Assembly: GCA_900239685.1 (NCBI GenBank)
Contig: OENT01000116.1
Coordinates: 1-64,000, forward strand
From: Rotaria macrura
Lineage: Eukaryota > Rotifera > Eurotatoria > Philodinida > Philodinidae
DNA: 64,000 nt
Direction: 5' to 3'
Shown here: piece by piece, positions 1 to 11,933 of the stretch
Position numbering within the stretch: position 1 is the first letter of the stretch
How the letters are laid out: each line of letters opens with the position of its first letter
Made by a program: the position numbers and the translations under genes
Notes under the pieces: generated by a model
The model's database searches: none
What the model was told of the DNA's origin: nothing
What the model saw: the letters and a program-made list of their open reading frames with translations, nothing else

Positions 1-10
1 GGGGGGGGGG
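1..10. repeat. Run of ten G at the window start
   Basis: The first ten bases are all G and are followed by a GTCGAC hexamer. Nothing else in this AT-rich window looks like it. It may be a contig edge, a sequencing artefact (false G calls) or linker sequence, and I cannot tell which. It is not a recognisable telomere repeat. Confidence 0.7.
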
Positions 11-3000
11 TCGACGATTAGCTTGAAGAAAGGGAATCGAAGAGAGAAAAAGAGGAGGAAAAGTATAATATAAAGTTGCAAAACACTGACGTAAAGCAAA
101 AAAAAGTGAGAGCTACAGAAAAAAATCTACTATGTTTTTTGGATGTCATACTGGCTGCTTATATAGGCGAGACAGAAAAAACACCTATCATCATCATCAT
201 CAGAAAGAAAAAAAACAATACTCTGAATTTTTTTACTCACACTAAGAGAATCAATTTATTATAGAGAACGCTCTAAGACAAGCACAGAGGAGGAAAAAAC
301 TGAAATGCAATGTAACGAGAATATAAAATGCACTTTACTATGTCTGTCTGTTTTTAGCACGTGTTCTGACGATGTCTATCGTCTAGCCGACGCAAACGTC
401 ATTATTTAGATGTTCTTGTTTTTCTTCTGGATTTTATTGTATTATCATTAACGTGTGCATTTTCTCTATCATGTTATTATATTATACGAAGAGGGACTTA
501 TTTGATAGACGACCGTATCATCGAATAACAAACATTCATGATGATTCATATATTTTGTTTTTGTTTTTTTGTTCTTAAATACAAAAAAGTAAGCATATCC
601 AATATTCAATAATGGAAAAGAAAACTAAAGATGTTTTCCGTGATATTATTATTATTTTTTATTCGATGAAAAGATGCATTTTGTTGGCACTATATATATT
701 TCTTTTATTTTCTTCTACTCGCTTTCAATTGGTTCATATGGTTGATCCAATGAAAAATGAATTTTTAGAATACAAGCTAGACACAACATCTATTTCGACT
801 TATTTTATTTGCTTCTATTTTTTATTAGTATAAGTCAACAGACACTTGGTTCTCTTTGCTTCTTTTTTTAGTTTTACGGGTGAACGAGTCAAATTTCATT
901 TGTAAGAAGGGAAAAAGCAGATCATGTAATAAAAGGAAAAAAAGAGGAAATTCAATAACACAAATTAGTAGATGATGTCTATACAACTTTGAATGACATC
1001 AATGTTTCGAAGCTCAATAAAAAAAAGAAAAGAGATTCGCATATGTCTGAATCATCACGGACAATCTGATAATATATCAGTTATTGTTATTTGCGAAGTC
1101 TAAGTGAAAGAAATTGAAATGCGTGATTGCCAAAATGCAAGGAGAAAAACAACATGGATGTTACCTTGCGACGACGAAAGGACTGACAATCAGGTATATA
1201 TATATATATATACGTAAATCTATATACGTATTTAAAATAAAAGATACTCGACTGTGGGCGTTTCTATGATTCTTTCTAGAAAAAATTTTTCCTTTCCATT
1301 TTGCTTCTGTTAAAATTTGTTTTGATGAATATTTATCATTTCCAAAAATAGTCAAAAAAGATAAATTTTTAAAATTATTCTTAAAAATCATGAAAATAGC
1401 ACTCTGCTTTTTATTATTCTTTAGTAGTAATGGAAACATAATATCAGTTTGATAAATAAATGTTATTTTGTATAATAAAAGAATCCATCTAACAACTTTC
1501 AATTATTGGTTGAAAATAGAATAAAGAAGAATAGACGTTCTTCGTCAAATAAATTAAAAAATTCATCTAGTAAAAATGTTACACGGAAAGAATTCTTCTT
1601 CCATTATGCACACATACTTTTGAAAATTGAGCAATTTTAAAAAATTTTTACATTCGAATTAGAATAACGAAGATTTCAATTAGTTAAGAAATTAGTATAA
1701 GTTTCTCGGTAGATTTGAAACGATGTTTATAAATCAAAGACAATGGTCAAAGAAGTTCTTAAAATGTGAACGTATTGTTTTACGTGTACTGTGTAACCAT
1801 TTAATCGATATCTTTAGCGAAGAAGTCGAACAGTTTGAGTCAATCCAATGAAATCTATTCCAACAAATATCAGACGTAAAACGTATTACTCATGCCAGAG
1901 AACTGAAGTGCATATGTAACGTACTAATTATGCAGACTCGTTATGCAACTACGACGGAAACAAAATTTTTTTTTTTATGCATCGCAACTGCAAAAAAAAA
2001 GTTGCATTACTAATTTTTAGTATATTCGTAAATAGAAGCATGCCAATATACAATCATCGTATAAGATAACTTGGTTAATGTGATTTTGATGATTAAGCCC
2101 CAATTAATATGTGATTTTCGGTGATTAGAAATATCCTACGAATCACATTAAACGACAAGCTCTGCTGTCTGATTAATGTTTTCGCATATTAAATTGCAGT
2201 ATTGAGCAAAGCATACTTCAGTTCAAATATGTGAGGAAAGAGAGAAATGTAGTTCGTACTCGTTGACACTATTGTCTTGAATTAAATATTTCTCGTTTAT
2301 AACTAAATTCGCGTTCTAGACGAAAGCAATCGCAAAATACATGGTAAAAAATAAGCGTATTATCTGTCTTTATTGACTGATATATTATTAAACTATGCAC
2401 GAAGGGCGATAGAATACCGAAAACTCTCGAATTAAATATGTAGAAATATTTGTTTGGTCATTTTCATGATTAGCTATTTTTACTCTGACGATACGAAGAA
2501 AAAGTTCTTCTTTCGTTAATTAACTCGGAAAAATTGCGTTACCTCGTTTGAAAAATTTACTATTGGTATAAGAAGAGCATTTGGTCTGAAACATGTCTAT
2601 GGAAAAAATTTACTGTAATCAAGTAGAAAGTCACATACAAGATGCCATCTTCAACTGATTACATGTCGCCTGTCATATTGTTACAGGAACTGTTGTTGTC
2701 TTCCGTTTCAGACAAATGATGAACGTGTAATAATGATTCTGATTCGCGTACATTAATTGAAATTGCATTGGAGAATGCAAACCATGAGATTAAACATGGT
2801 TGTTTTTTTTCTTGATTTACTAAACGAAGTAAAGATAGTAATCAACAAGTCCAAGTAATCATATGTAAAACTTTGGATGCGATAAAGATTAATAAAGATG
2901 TTTTATTTGATTTCTATCAATCAGGAATAATAGATCGAATTCTGAAGAAAATTTCATCGAATAGAGTTGAAATATAAAAAGAAAAACAAAGAAAAATCGG

Positions 3001-3090
3001 TTTTCATCGGTACAATTATCAAGGAAATAAAAGAAGATTATGAACAATTATTAAGACATGAATAAAGTTTTTAAAATACAGATATAAGGT
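11..3090. other. Gene-free AT-rich flank
   Basis: No open frame here has codon use or motifs like the real exons elsewhere in the window. The stretch holds A/T homopolymers and a TA dinucleotide run at 1195-1212. The proximal part (about 2900-3090) lies just past the stop of the membrane-protein gene and may include its 3' UTR. Confidence 0.5.
1195..1212. repeat. TA microsatellite
   Basis: Nine TA units in a row. Similar runs occur at 18781-18813, 29070-29088, 30984-31002, 33426-33447 and near 51836-51850, all outside the exons called here. Confidence 0.8.
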
Positions 3091-3096
3091 TTTATT
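3091..3096 (-). terminator. Polyadenylation signal AATAAA of the membrane-protein gene
   Basis: On the minus strand an AATAAA hexamer begins only 2 nt after the TAG stop at 3099-3101. The 3' UTR would be very short if this signal is used. No transcript evidence is available. Confidence 0.4.
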
Positions 3097-3098
3097 TT

Positions 3099-5721
3099 CT
3101 AGATTTTATCTTTATGATGAAACTGTTTTGTTCGTGATCTATAGAAAACTGAAGTACGCGCTTTTCGATGTCTTGATGCATTTAGATTTAAATTTGAATT
3201 TTTTAAAATTTTTGCATCTTGATCTCTTGTTATTGTTTGTTGAATTGTCGAGTTATTTATAGAAATGGGATAGAATTCGAATTCATCATTGTCAGACGAT
3301 GTATTTATTTTACATTGAGGAACATGAGGCATAGCAGTTATTGTTTTGCCAGAATGAGCTACGGTTGATTGCATTATTGATGTTTTTGATTCATCAGACT
3401 TGTCATCGTTGACATTTTTTCTTTTCTGACAATTCGATCGTTCATTATTTCCTTGTGGTAGATTATCTGATAGAATATAATGCGAGTTTTCATCGTGACC
3501 ATGAATATGTTGCTTACCGGATTTGTCAAGATCGTTTTTATTACTCATTGAATATTGATCAGATGATTTGTTGTCTAGATAAATTCATAGGCATGTGTTT
3601 TATTTTGTTGTATTTTTTGTTTTGACAGAAAATATTCATTGGGGAAATCCATCTCTAATGCTTATCTTTTGCTGTTTGAGCTGAGACAAAAAAACTTTAT
3701 GGACCGTTTTTTACTTGTTTTCGACAATAAATCATGTTTTGAAGCAAATCTAAACGTTCATTTTTGTTCATATCAGCTAATATCGAATGAAAAATCAACA
3801 TATTTTTTTTCTAGTTTATTTGTATGGATATTTTACTAAAAACAGTACTTCGAATCTTCTTCAGTCGTCTATCAGGTCTTGACTCAACATTCAAGGTTAT
3901 CGTGTAGCTTGATGTAATATTTAATAATTCACATCGGAAAAATTTGAGAACAAGTCATATTAGACAAACGGAAATGACGAACATTGCTCATTAATCAAGT
4001 TTTTTTTTCCGAAAAAAGTATAGAAACCCTCATGCTTCCTTCGATCGTGTTGAAACTACTTGTACATGTGTTATTACTTCCAAAAATATCCTTGAGTATG
4101 ATTTTTGCTTGTTGTTAGATGAGAAAAGCATTAGTATCTATTACTTTCGAGTACCTAGAATGTTTTAGATTTTAGAAGATATGATGTAATAGAGATGTAG
4201 CATAGTATTTTGCGTACTCCTTTACCTTCCATAGACAGTGCTAGATGTTCTCTGGAGATCGCAGAAATTGCTGTACAATAGGAGACCATAGTCGACAAAA
4301 ATCTCAATAGAATACATGCACTCCATTCTCATTGACACTCAAAATAATTAATTAAAAGATAATTCAGAACTCTATTCTAAAATAGAACGAATGATGCAGC
4401 TGTCACACAATTAACAGCAACCTTTCTATCGTGTTTCACATTTTTATGACATCGGGATTACGCTAAAAAGCCTATTTTATTTGTAGAATAAAAATGAATA
4501 ATATATTCAACTCTTCCAGATGGAAAGTTTTCAGCTTAATTTACAGAAAAAGGATCGAAAAGAACGGTGGTGGTGGTTGTAGATCATAGTCATAATTAAA
4601 ACAGTAGCAATATTTGTGATAATGAAAAAATCGAGTATCTAAAAACGAATATTGTTTATGTACCTCTCAAACTTGTTTGATCAATGTGAATTGATGATTT
4701 TGGTTTTTCATATCGTCGTGTTCCACTTGGACTCATTGATGTCAATGAATTCTTAATCATACGATATCGATCTGAGGAATCCAATGGATCTATAGTATAG
4801 GTATTTTTTTAATGATTGTAATAGAGAAAGTCATCGAATTTCAATTAGCATTTACCGGATGTTTTTGACATTGGAGAAATAAAATTACGATCGAGATTTG
4901 TTAAATCTTGACAAAATTTTACATCGATGATTTTAGATTCATTTAGAACAAATTAACAAACACGAACTACTTGATTGTATATCTGATATTTTCTTCAGAT
5001 CATTTCCTTGTGATTTATTATGTATTTGATTTTCCATTTCATAATGATTTCCGTCTGACTTTATTTTGTTGGCATTGAATTCTGATTTTGTCTTGAACCG
5101 ATCAAAGTTTCGGTCGGTTGAATCTATTGATAGCACAAAGATTTATTAGCTTATACTGATCAATTTCATGTCTATACGTTTCTATCTCATGGATTACATT
5201 AATTTATATTAGAAATTAAAATAAACTCGTAAAGGAAAAGCTATTATTATTGCAAGTATCATCTTTACTGTTGACGTAAGCTTCGTCAAATAATGCATTC
5301 TGCTCTAAGAATAGACAATTGAAAAACTAGTATTACGTTCTGACTCGTTGTTGACAGAGGTTTTTTGGTATCATGATTACCTTCACTGTCATTCTCATTT
5401 ATTTTTCTATCATCTGCTTCACATTTTTCTTGATTATTTTCATTTTTATCTTGATTATCTGCGTCATACTTTTTCTTCATGACAAAAGTCAAAGCAGCAA
5501 GACCCATGATTGCAAGTAAAGCAAACAATGAGCCAAAGATCCACCAAGTTGAAAAACCACCTTCACTAGCAATATGAGGTGCAGCAACGGCAGCATTTTT
5601 ATCTATTACACGTGGAATTGACTCATCGGAAACGGGTGCTTTTAGATTTTCTGACATTGGTCGATATTGAGGTCGATAAATTGCGTCAGGATGAACTGGA
5701 ATAGATTCAGCTAGAAGACCG
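3099..5721 (-). CDS. Unrecognised single-pass membrane protein (5' end missing)
   Basis: Exons from high to low coordinates: 5721-5337, 5299-5269, 5123-4971, 4906-4856, 4789-4664 and 3574-3099. All junctions keep phase, giving 406 residues and a TAG stop. Numbering from the first full codon (Gly), residues 1-58 are Pro-rich and probably extracellular. Residues about 59-80 form one membrane segment beginning TWWIFGSLFALL and ending before MKKKYD, a positive-inside stop-transfer signal. The remaining 320 or so residues form a polar, low-complexity cytoplasmic tail rich in N, D, K and S, ending in HHKDKI. The first exon starts in mid-codon after a TTTTCCAG acceptor, so a signal-peptide exon must lie upstream, and I did not find it. 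The 31 nt second exon is the weakest call: its upstream intron is only 37 nt. Skipping it with a GTCAGA donor near 5346 also keeps frame. I do not recognise the family. Confidence 0.6.
3575..4663 (-). other. Long intron of the membrane-protein gene
   Basis: This 1,089 nt intron has a GTACAT donor and a TTTATCTAG acceptor. I see no coding signal, RNA gene or repeat in it. Confidence 0.55.
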
Positions 5722-8700
5722 CTGGAAAAGTAAAATAATCTGATCAAATAATGATATCACTTTCATAGATAAACCTGTTTCGTTTCAATCGATATCGTAT
5801 TGACATAAATTAAACTTTGAATAATATACATTGACGATTAGAAGACATTCATACACATAAATACAGGAGATGCTCGAATGAAATAAATCTTGGTATGTTT
5901 ATAGAAGTCATTTTTATGTAAATCAAATTGAGATGTAAGTAAAATGTAAACGATAGGAAATTATGTGATTAGATTATAAACATGCATGTATTTCAATAGA
6001 TTTATTATTTGATAACTTATCAAGAAAGAAAAATCGAATATTCAAGTTAGAGTTATTAACAAACTCTCAAAGGCGCCAATGATACATATCTATAAGAATA
6101 AACGTTCAATAGAATCTTGTTAACAATATGACAACAAGACAAATAATCTTACATCAAATTTTACTATATATTAACGATATTGCCTGATAGAATTGAGAGA
6201 AGTCTGAACAGATCTTTATCGAATATCGTTCATTATTAAGAAATTATCGTCATCTGATTGAAGTTTTTCAAATACGAGTCTTACTCTGTGTACCAAAGAA
6301 TATTTTTACAACGTGATTATTTCTAATTAATACTGTTGACTCGGCTATATTCATTATTTGTTTCTCATATGATGAACTCTGTCTCTAAACTCGATACTGA
6401 ACTGAAAGCGAGTGCAATTTTTGTTGACAAAATAACATCGATGTATGGAATCGTTCTAGTATAAGAAAGAATGAATGTTTCTTTCACTGTATATTGTTTA
6501 CTTGAAATACAAGACACAATATGTTCGATTATCATCTGTACTAAGAAATGTTTCATTATTTTTGACAGCATCCGAGAAGTACATGAAGAATCACTTGTTG
6601 AAGTATTGTTTTCATAGTAAAATATTCTTTGTTTACAACATATATAAGAATTACAAATATCAAACGCAATAGACTATTAAATATGATTAGTCAATGAAAG
6701 TTTCGTGATTTTTACAGATTCAGATCAGATATTGGAGTAAATCAAATTAACTCAGTAGTAGTTTTTCATGTAGTTATCTCAATTTGTTTTTCTAAAGAAA
6801 GAAAAACAAAAATAAATCTATTGAACCATGTAAAATGCGTGATTTTACAGGTTTTTAAGCTTGACTTTGTTGTCAAAAGTAATCCATTATTTTCAGCATG
6901 AGTTATTGCTTAGTAAAAATGCTTCACTTATTCTTAGCAAAACCTAAGAACATAAGTAAAAGTGACATGACATAAATATAACCTTTTCAAAACAATTTTA
7001 TGTTTACCGTTGCATGAAAATAGTTTTCTTTTGATGTTATCAGTAATTTTCAACAAACGAATAAATTGTGCAATCACAGTTTAGAATTGTTGGTTATTTC
7101 TTTTTCAATGAATGATCAAAGTATATTTTTACTCGAATTCGTATAGAGCAGACGCATACGATTCTAATGATTTATTACAACGAAATAGGTGTTGAAAGAA
7201 ATAAAAATATCGTTCTGTTTCATACTTTCCTATTTGATAATTGACTCGAATAAAGATATTTTTGTTTGAATTTGAATTTTATTCATAAAAACAACTATTC
7301 ATCTGTTTCTGTTCTTTTTATTGTATTAAGTGATAGATTTCTTTTTGTGTTGTAGCTGTCAGTAGTTAAGAGCATGTCTGTCAAACAAAATATAATCATT
7401 TTATTTTGGAAAAATATTAGTGATGAAGTATATAGAATTCAAAAGAGAAGATTAATAATCATTGCAAATGATTTATGTGATGTTCGTTCTGTTTTTCTAA
7501 GATGTTCATTAGTCTTATCTGCTCAACAATGAAAAGTTTTGTTTTTGTGTCATGATATGACTGTTGATATTATTTCAGCTGTGTGTAAATATGTTTTGCT
7601 ACTTTTTTGAGTGTGAAATCGTTTCATCTATGTTAAAAGTTTGTTTATTTTAAAATGGGTAAATATCTGTTTCAATCGTTTAGAATCAATGAACTTTATA
7701 AACATATGCAACGGAAAAAAAAGTGAAATAAACGATGCTTACATTCGAGTTTATCAAAAATAAGTATTTCATTAAAAAACAGAAAAGAACAAATAACAGA
7801 AAGCAATTATCATCACGAATTTCCACATTTCTATGTCAGAAGAAAAAAAAATATGTCACAATATACGTATACTTTCAAATAAATAAAAATAAAGACATCT
7901 TTATTGATCATTTGCCAGCGTACTTTATTCATCAGTCTTCTTTCTACTTCCACATGAGAAAATTCGTACCAATCTAAAGTTTAAAAGTACGCGATGTATT
8001 AATGGAAAACCAAGGATCAAGCAACTCTTTAGGTTTTATTTTTTGAGTCGTGCGTAGTACATTGCCTGCTCATCTACTATTCAGTTGGAAATATAATTTA
8101 CTGAATTGTGTTGTGAATAATTTTTCATGGGAATATCGTAGTCATTTTCAATATTCAGTATTTATGAAAGCAACAATTAGCTTTATCGAAGTTCAAAACG
8201 ATAGAGCTAAGTGAATATCAGAGTAGTAAGATTTCGCTGGTACCAGAAGTGTTATCTAATGTAAATAAAGTCGACGTGACTTATCTGTTTCATTTGAGAA
8301 CTATACAAATTTTCTTGAAATCTTCAGTGTCAATGTTTTGATTATCTAGAAAAGCACCCGGACCACGATGAACCACTGTTTTCAGAGAAAAAATAATGCT
8401 AGTTTCAGTATTTAAAATGGTTCTATATTCCTATTTCAAGGTTTCAAGATTTCAGATACGTTGACTTCTAATGAAATTTTCGAATTATCAAAGCAGCTTT
8501 CGGTAAACTGAATCACTCGTGTCTGACGTTCAAGTATCAAAAACAGATCTAGTTGTTTTCGAACTAGAACAAACGATTAATCGTTGTATCGATTGAGCAT
8601 ATAAAACTTTTAGAGTACTTCAATAAAATCGTTGTAAAATATCTCTACTAAAATCTAGTTCCTGTTGCCATCGTATGAGCAATTCGATTGAAACATACGG

Positions 8701-9064
8701 CAGTTATTACAGATTTTTTCTCTTGAATTGTCAAACTCAAAGAATTTCTAAAGTATCCTTACTGGAAATTATTCAAACACAACTAGCCTACATAAGATCT
8801 TACAAACGGATAGCAGTTTCACAAACATATGTCTATAACACTGAATCAGATTTGTACTAGTAAGCGTAAATTAAAACTAAATCATCAAATAAATTGTTAT
8901 CATGAAAAACAAATCAATCGATCTATCAGTACAAAAGATATTCTTTTTTTTAATATTTACAAAGAAGGTCGATGCGGCTTCGATTTTTCACGAATTTGTC
9001 GATTGTCGATAAGTGCATGGTTCTAATAGTGAAACGAATAATGTAAACATTTAATTTATGCAAA
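5722..9064. other. Intergenic stretch, probably with missing 5' exons
   Basis: This 3.3 kb separates the first exon I can call for the membrane protein from the stop of the zinc-finger gene. At least one upstream exon of the membrane-protein gene, with its start codon and any signal peptide, should lie here. The short open frames show no clear signal sequence joined to a phase-compatible donor, so I leave the region unassigned. The high end should also carry the 3' UTR of the zinc-finger gene. Confidence 0.45.
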
Positions 9065-11933
9065 TTATTCGCATACGCCTGTTCCGCCTGTTTCATTTCG
9101 ATTGCTTTGACCATGCTTATTGTACGAATAACGATGACCATTAGTGTTATTATTTGAATTGTGATTCTCATTTATATCTCGCAAATTATCCCATGATCTT
9201 GCACGTGGTGCTGGACTGTCTAAATAAAAACTAGTGAGATAGATTCATCTAATGAATAGATTTGCTCACTAGATAATAAATCTCTAGGTGATAGTGATAG
9301 GTTTTCATTCGATCATGTTGGAATATTTTCATAATCATGACGATCACGAGAAGAACTTTCTGATAGTAAAAGATACTAGTTAAAATTCGTGTTTCGATTA
9401 GTAGGAGAACTCTCAATGAACTCGTATATTATTCAATTCTGCAGTAAGTCATTCACGTAAAGTAACAATTGAAGAAATTCGTTGATTAAGTATTTTCTTT
9501 TATAATCAAGAGCCTATCCTAGATGATACTATTCAAATCAAACTATTCAGTTTCTTAATTATTTGATTATGAATAGACGGTCAGCGATTGTTTTTTTTTC
9601 TTCTTAATCCATTAACAGTATTTATATTTGTACCTGTGCGATATCGTTCACATACAAGTTACACTACGGCAATAAATATTTCAAATTCAAATGAGAGGCG
9701 CCGATAAATTAAATTAGAATCAACTCTAGAGTATTTTTTAGTCAATTTGAATAAGTCAATAAAAGTCAGATTAGTTGCTTTTGTCACTTAGGTCACGAGC
9801 TGTGATCCGTTAGTTGAGGAAGCAAATCTTGAATAGAACATGAAATTCCTAGGAGATATTGTTCTGATCATTCTAATATAGTTTTCTTCTTCATATAATC
9901 TCATTTGATTCTTTCCTTGATTAAAACATGTATGTCAAAAAAACAATTCGAGCTAATATTACAAAAAAAAGACAACAAAGAGAATAGACAAAATTCACTT
10001 AATCATAATTGTACCGATAAAAGAAAATAGTGGCATGTCTGTACAAGGCCGAAAGATTCAATAGATCTATTCTAAGAATGTAACTGGGCTATAGTTTATT
10101 CATACGAATTTATCGATCTTGTGATGACATGTTAAGAACTGATCAACGAAATTATTGCTACTAATTTCTATAACTCTCTACATTGAAATGTTTGATGTTC
10201 AAAGTTGATAAATAGATTTGAGCAAAATAACAAGAAAAACTAAGTTTGGGATATCAAAAATAATTATTTCAACAAAATCGACTAGTTATCTCAATTCAGT
10301 TCATGGGAAAAATCTGATATAAAATATTGATGTTTACTGTTATTATGAATAGATCTGTCATCATCAGACGACTTATTTGCTTCATGTGTTCGGTCTATGT
10401 CGATACTTTGATAATGAGCAAAACGACTTCCCTGTGGTAATCGAACATCTAAAAAAAAATAATATCATTGATATTTTTTAATTTTAATGATTTAATTAGA
10501 TGTATGGTCATAAGATTCACTAGTTGCTCTTGAATAAGTTCGATCATTGCGTTCTCTAGTTGGAAGAGCAACAGATTGTGAAGAACGTTGCCCAGCAAGA
10601 TTACGCGCAACTTCTGTATTTTCCGGATTTTGCACACAACTTCTCTATGACATGAAAAATCGATGATTTCAATTGTTGATGTTCGAACGTTCGAAAATAT
10701 AAGATTTACTTCATGCATATGCAATAGTTGCGCTGAACATAATTGTTGACAATATTCACATGGAAATAGTTCATGAACAGGTTGTTGACTCATTGCTCTA
10801 GATAGATTCTTCTAATTTTCTATTCATCAAACAATTACTAGACTTACTCAGCACGTCTTTCGTATTGTTGTTTTTCCCGCTCACGACAATTTTGCTGCAT
10901 TTGATAAAAATAGAAAAGAATAAGATCGATAAAAACAAAAACTAACACTAGAATTACCGTATGATTCGACCAGTTCGGTAAATCGATTTCTTTTCCACAA
11001 ATCTCACATGGAATATGAACAATACCATGTGAATTACCTTGGTTTGGATTCGATTTTACTGATATTAAAGGTGTTCGTTTTCTGTTAGCATTTGCCGGAT
11101 TTTCAAGACACATGTCCTAAACATAAAAGAATACAATACTTACATAAAGTGTTGGGAAGCTAAAGAAATACTTGATGAGCTTTATAATCATTTCGTGCAC
11201 ATCGATTTCGGCAATATTCACATTCAATTAATTGTATATTGTCTTCGAAAAGAAAAGTAAAATTAATTAAAATTTTCCCATTAGATCAGAAAAAGAGAAT
11301 ATTCACTTGAACTTGTTAGTTGCAATTGAGATCGATTATTACTTCTCGGAGAACTCTGATTAGAATATTTTCCAGTAAAACTATCATTAGGAACATCAAT
11401 TCGTAGAACTGGCATATTAGTATTTTTTGGTACAGGTGGTGGTGGGGGTCGATTTTTACGTTGTATTGGAGGAGTTTCTACGTCATTGATTGTTGCACAC
11501 TTATTTTCATAATGATAGGCAAAATGAGAACGTCGTATAAGTTTATGACAGTTTGGACATTCATCAGTTTTATTTCCACATAATAGTAAATGATCACGTA
11601 TAGATACGGATGAAAATAATTTCTTACAAAATGAACATAGGATCAATCCATTTTTGCAATTTGTTTGCTAAGAAAACAAATAGGAAAATTATTTAAATAT
11701 AAAAATTGTTATTTATCATATACTTTATGTCGTTTGAGAGTTTCTTCATTCATATATTCTTGTCCACAATCACATACAAATGTGGATTCACGATGAACAT
11801 AATCCATGGCTCGTAAACGATCATAACTATTGCGTCTTAATTCGATGAAAAAACCGTTTTCCTGTGATAAATGATAACCTTGATCATAATTAAACTTACC
11901 TAATGATTTCGGAACTTGCCATGCTGAAGAATA
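9065..11933 (-). CDS. TRAFD1/XAF1-like zinc-finger protein with six C-C-H-C fingers
   Basis: Nine exons chain in phase: 11933-11724, 11667-11307, 11242-11172, 11116-10958, 10894-10848, 10797-10710, 10644-10521, 10448-10338 and 9219-9065, giving 441 residues. Six C-C-H-C units are visible in this numbering: C54/C56/H69/C74, C81/C84/H96/C100, C107/C110/H122/C127, C198/C201/H213/C217, C251/C254/H266/C270 and C296/C299/H311/C315. The spacing and the repeated PCExC starts resemble TRAFD1 (FLN29) and XAF1, which act in innate-immune and apoptosis signalling; that role is inferred. A Pro-rich stretch (PPPPPVP) follows finger 3 and the tail is polar. The exon at 11933 follows an AATAG acceptor, so an upstream exon may exist. 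An in-frame ATG at 11807 in a GCCATGG context is the other possible start. I favour a zinc-binding adaptor with the exact orthologue unsettled. Confidence 0.72.
9220..10337 (-). other. Long last intron of the zinc-finger gene
   Basis: This 1,118 nt intron separates the last coding exon from eight tightly packed exons whose introns are only 50-72 nt. Donor is GTAAAC and acceptor TTTATTTAG. I see no coding or RNA feature inside. Confidence 0.55.

Noticed and set aside
612-833. Plus-strand open frame with hydrophobic stretches
   Set aside because: Hydrophobicity follows from T-rich codons; there is no start context, splice partner or family match.
2075-2151. 11 bp inverted repeat TTAATGTGATT with a 55 nt spacer
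   Set aside because: Short arms and a long spacer are expected by chance in AT-rich DNA of this length.
10449-10793. A 114-codon minus-strand open frame over the zinc-finger exons
   Set aside because: It crosses two introns; the zinc ligands after the first finger appear only in the spliced frame.
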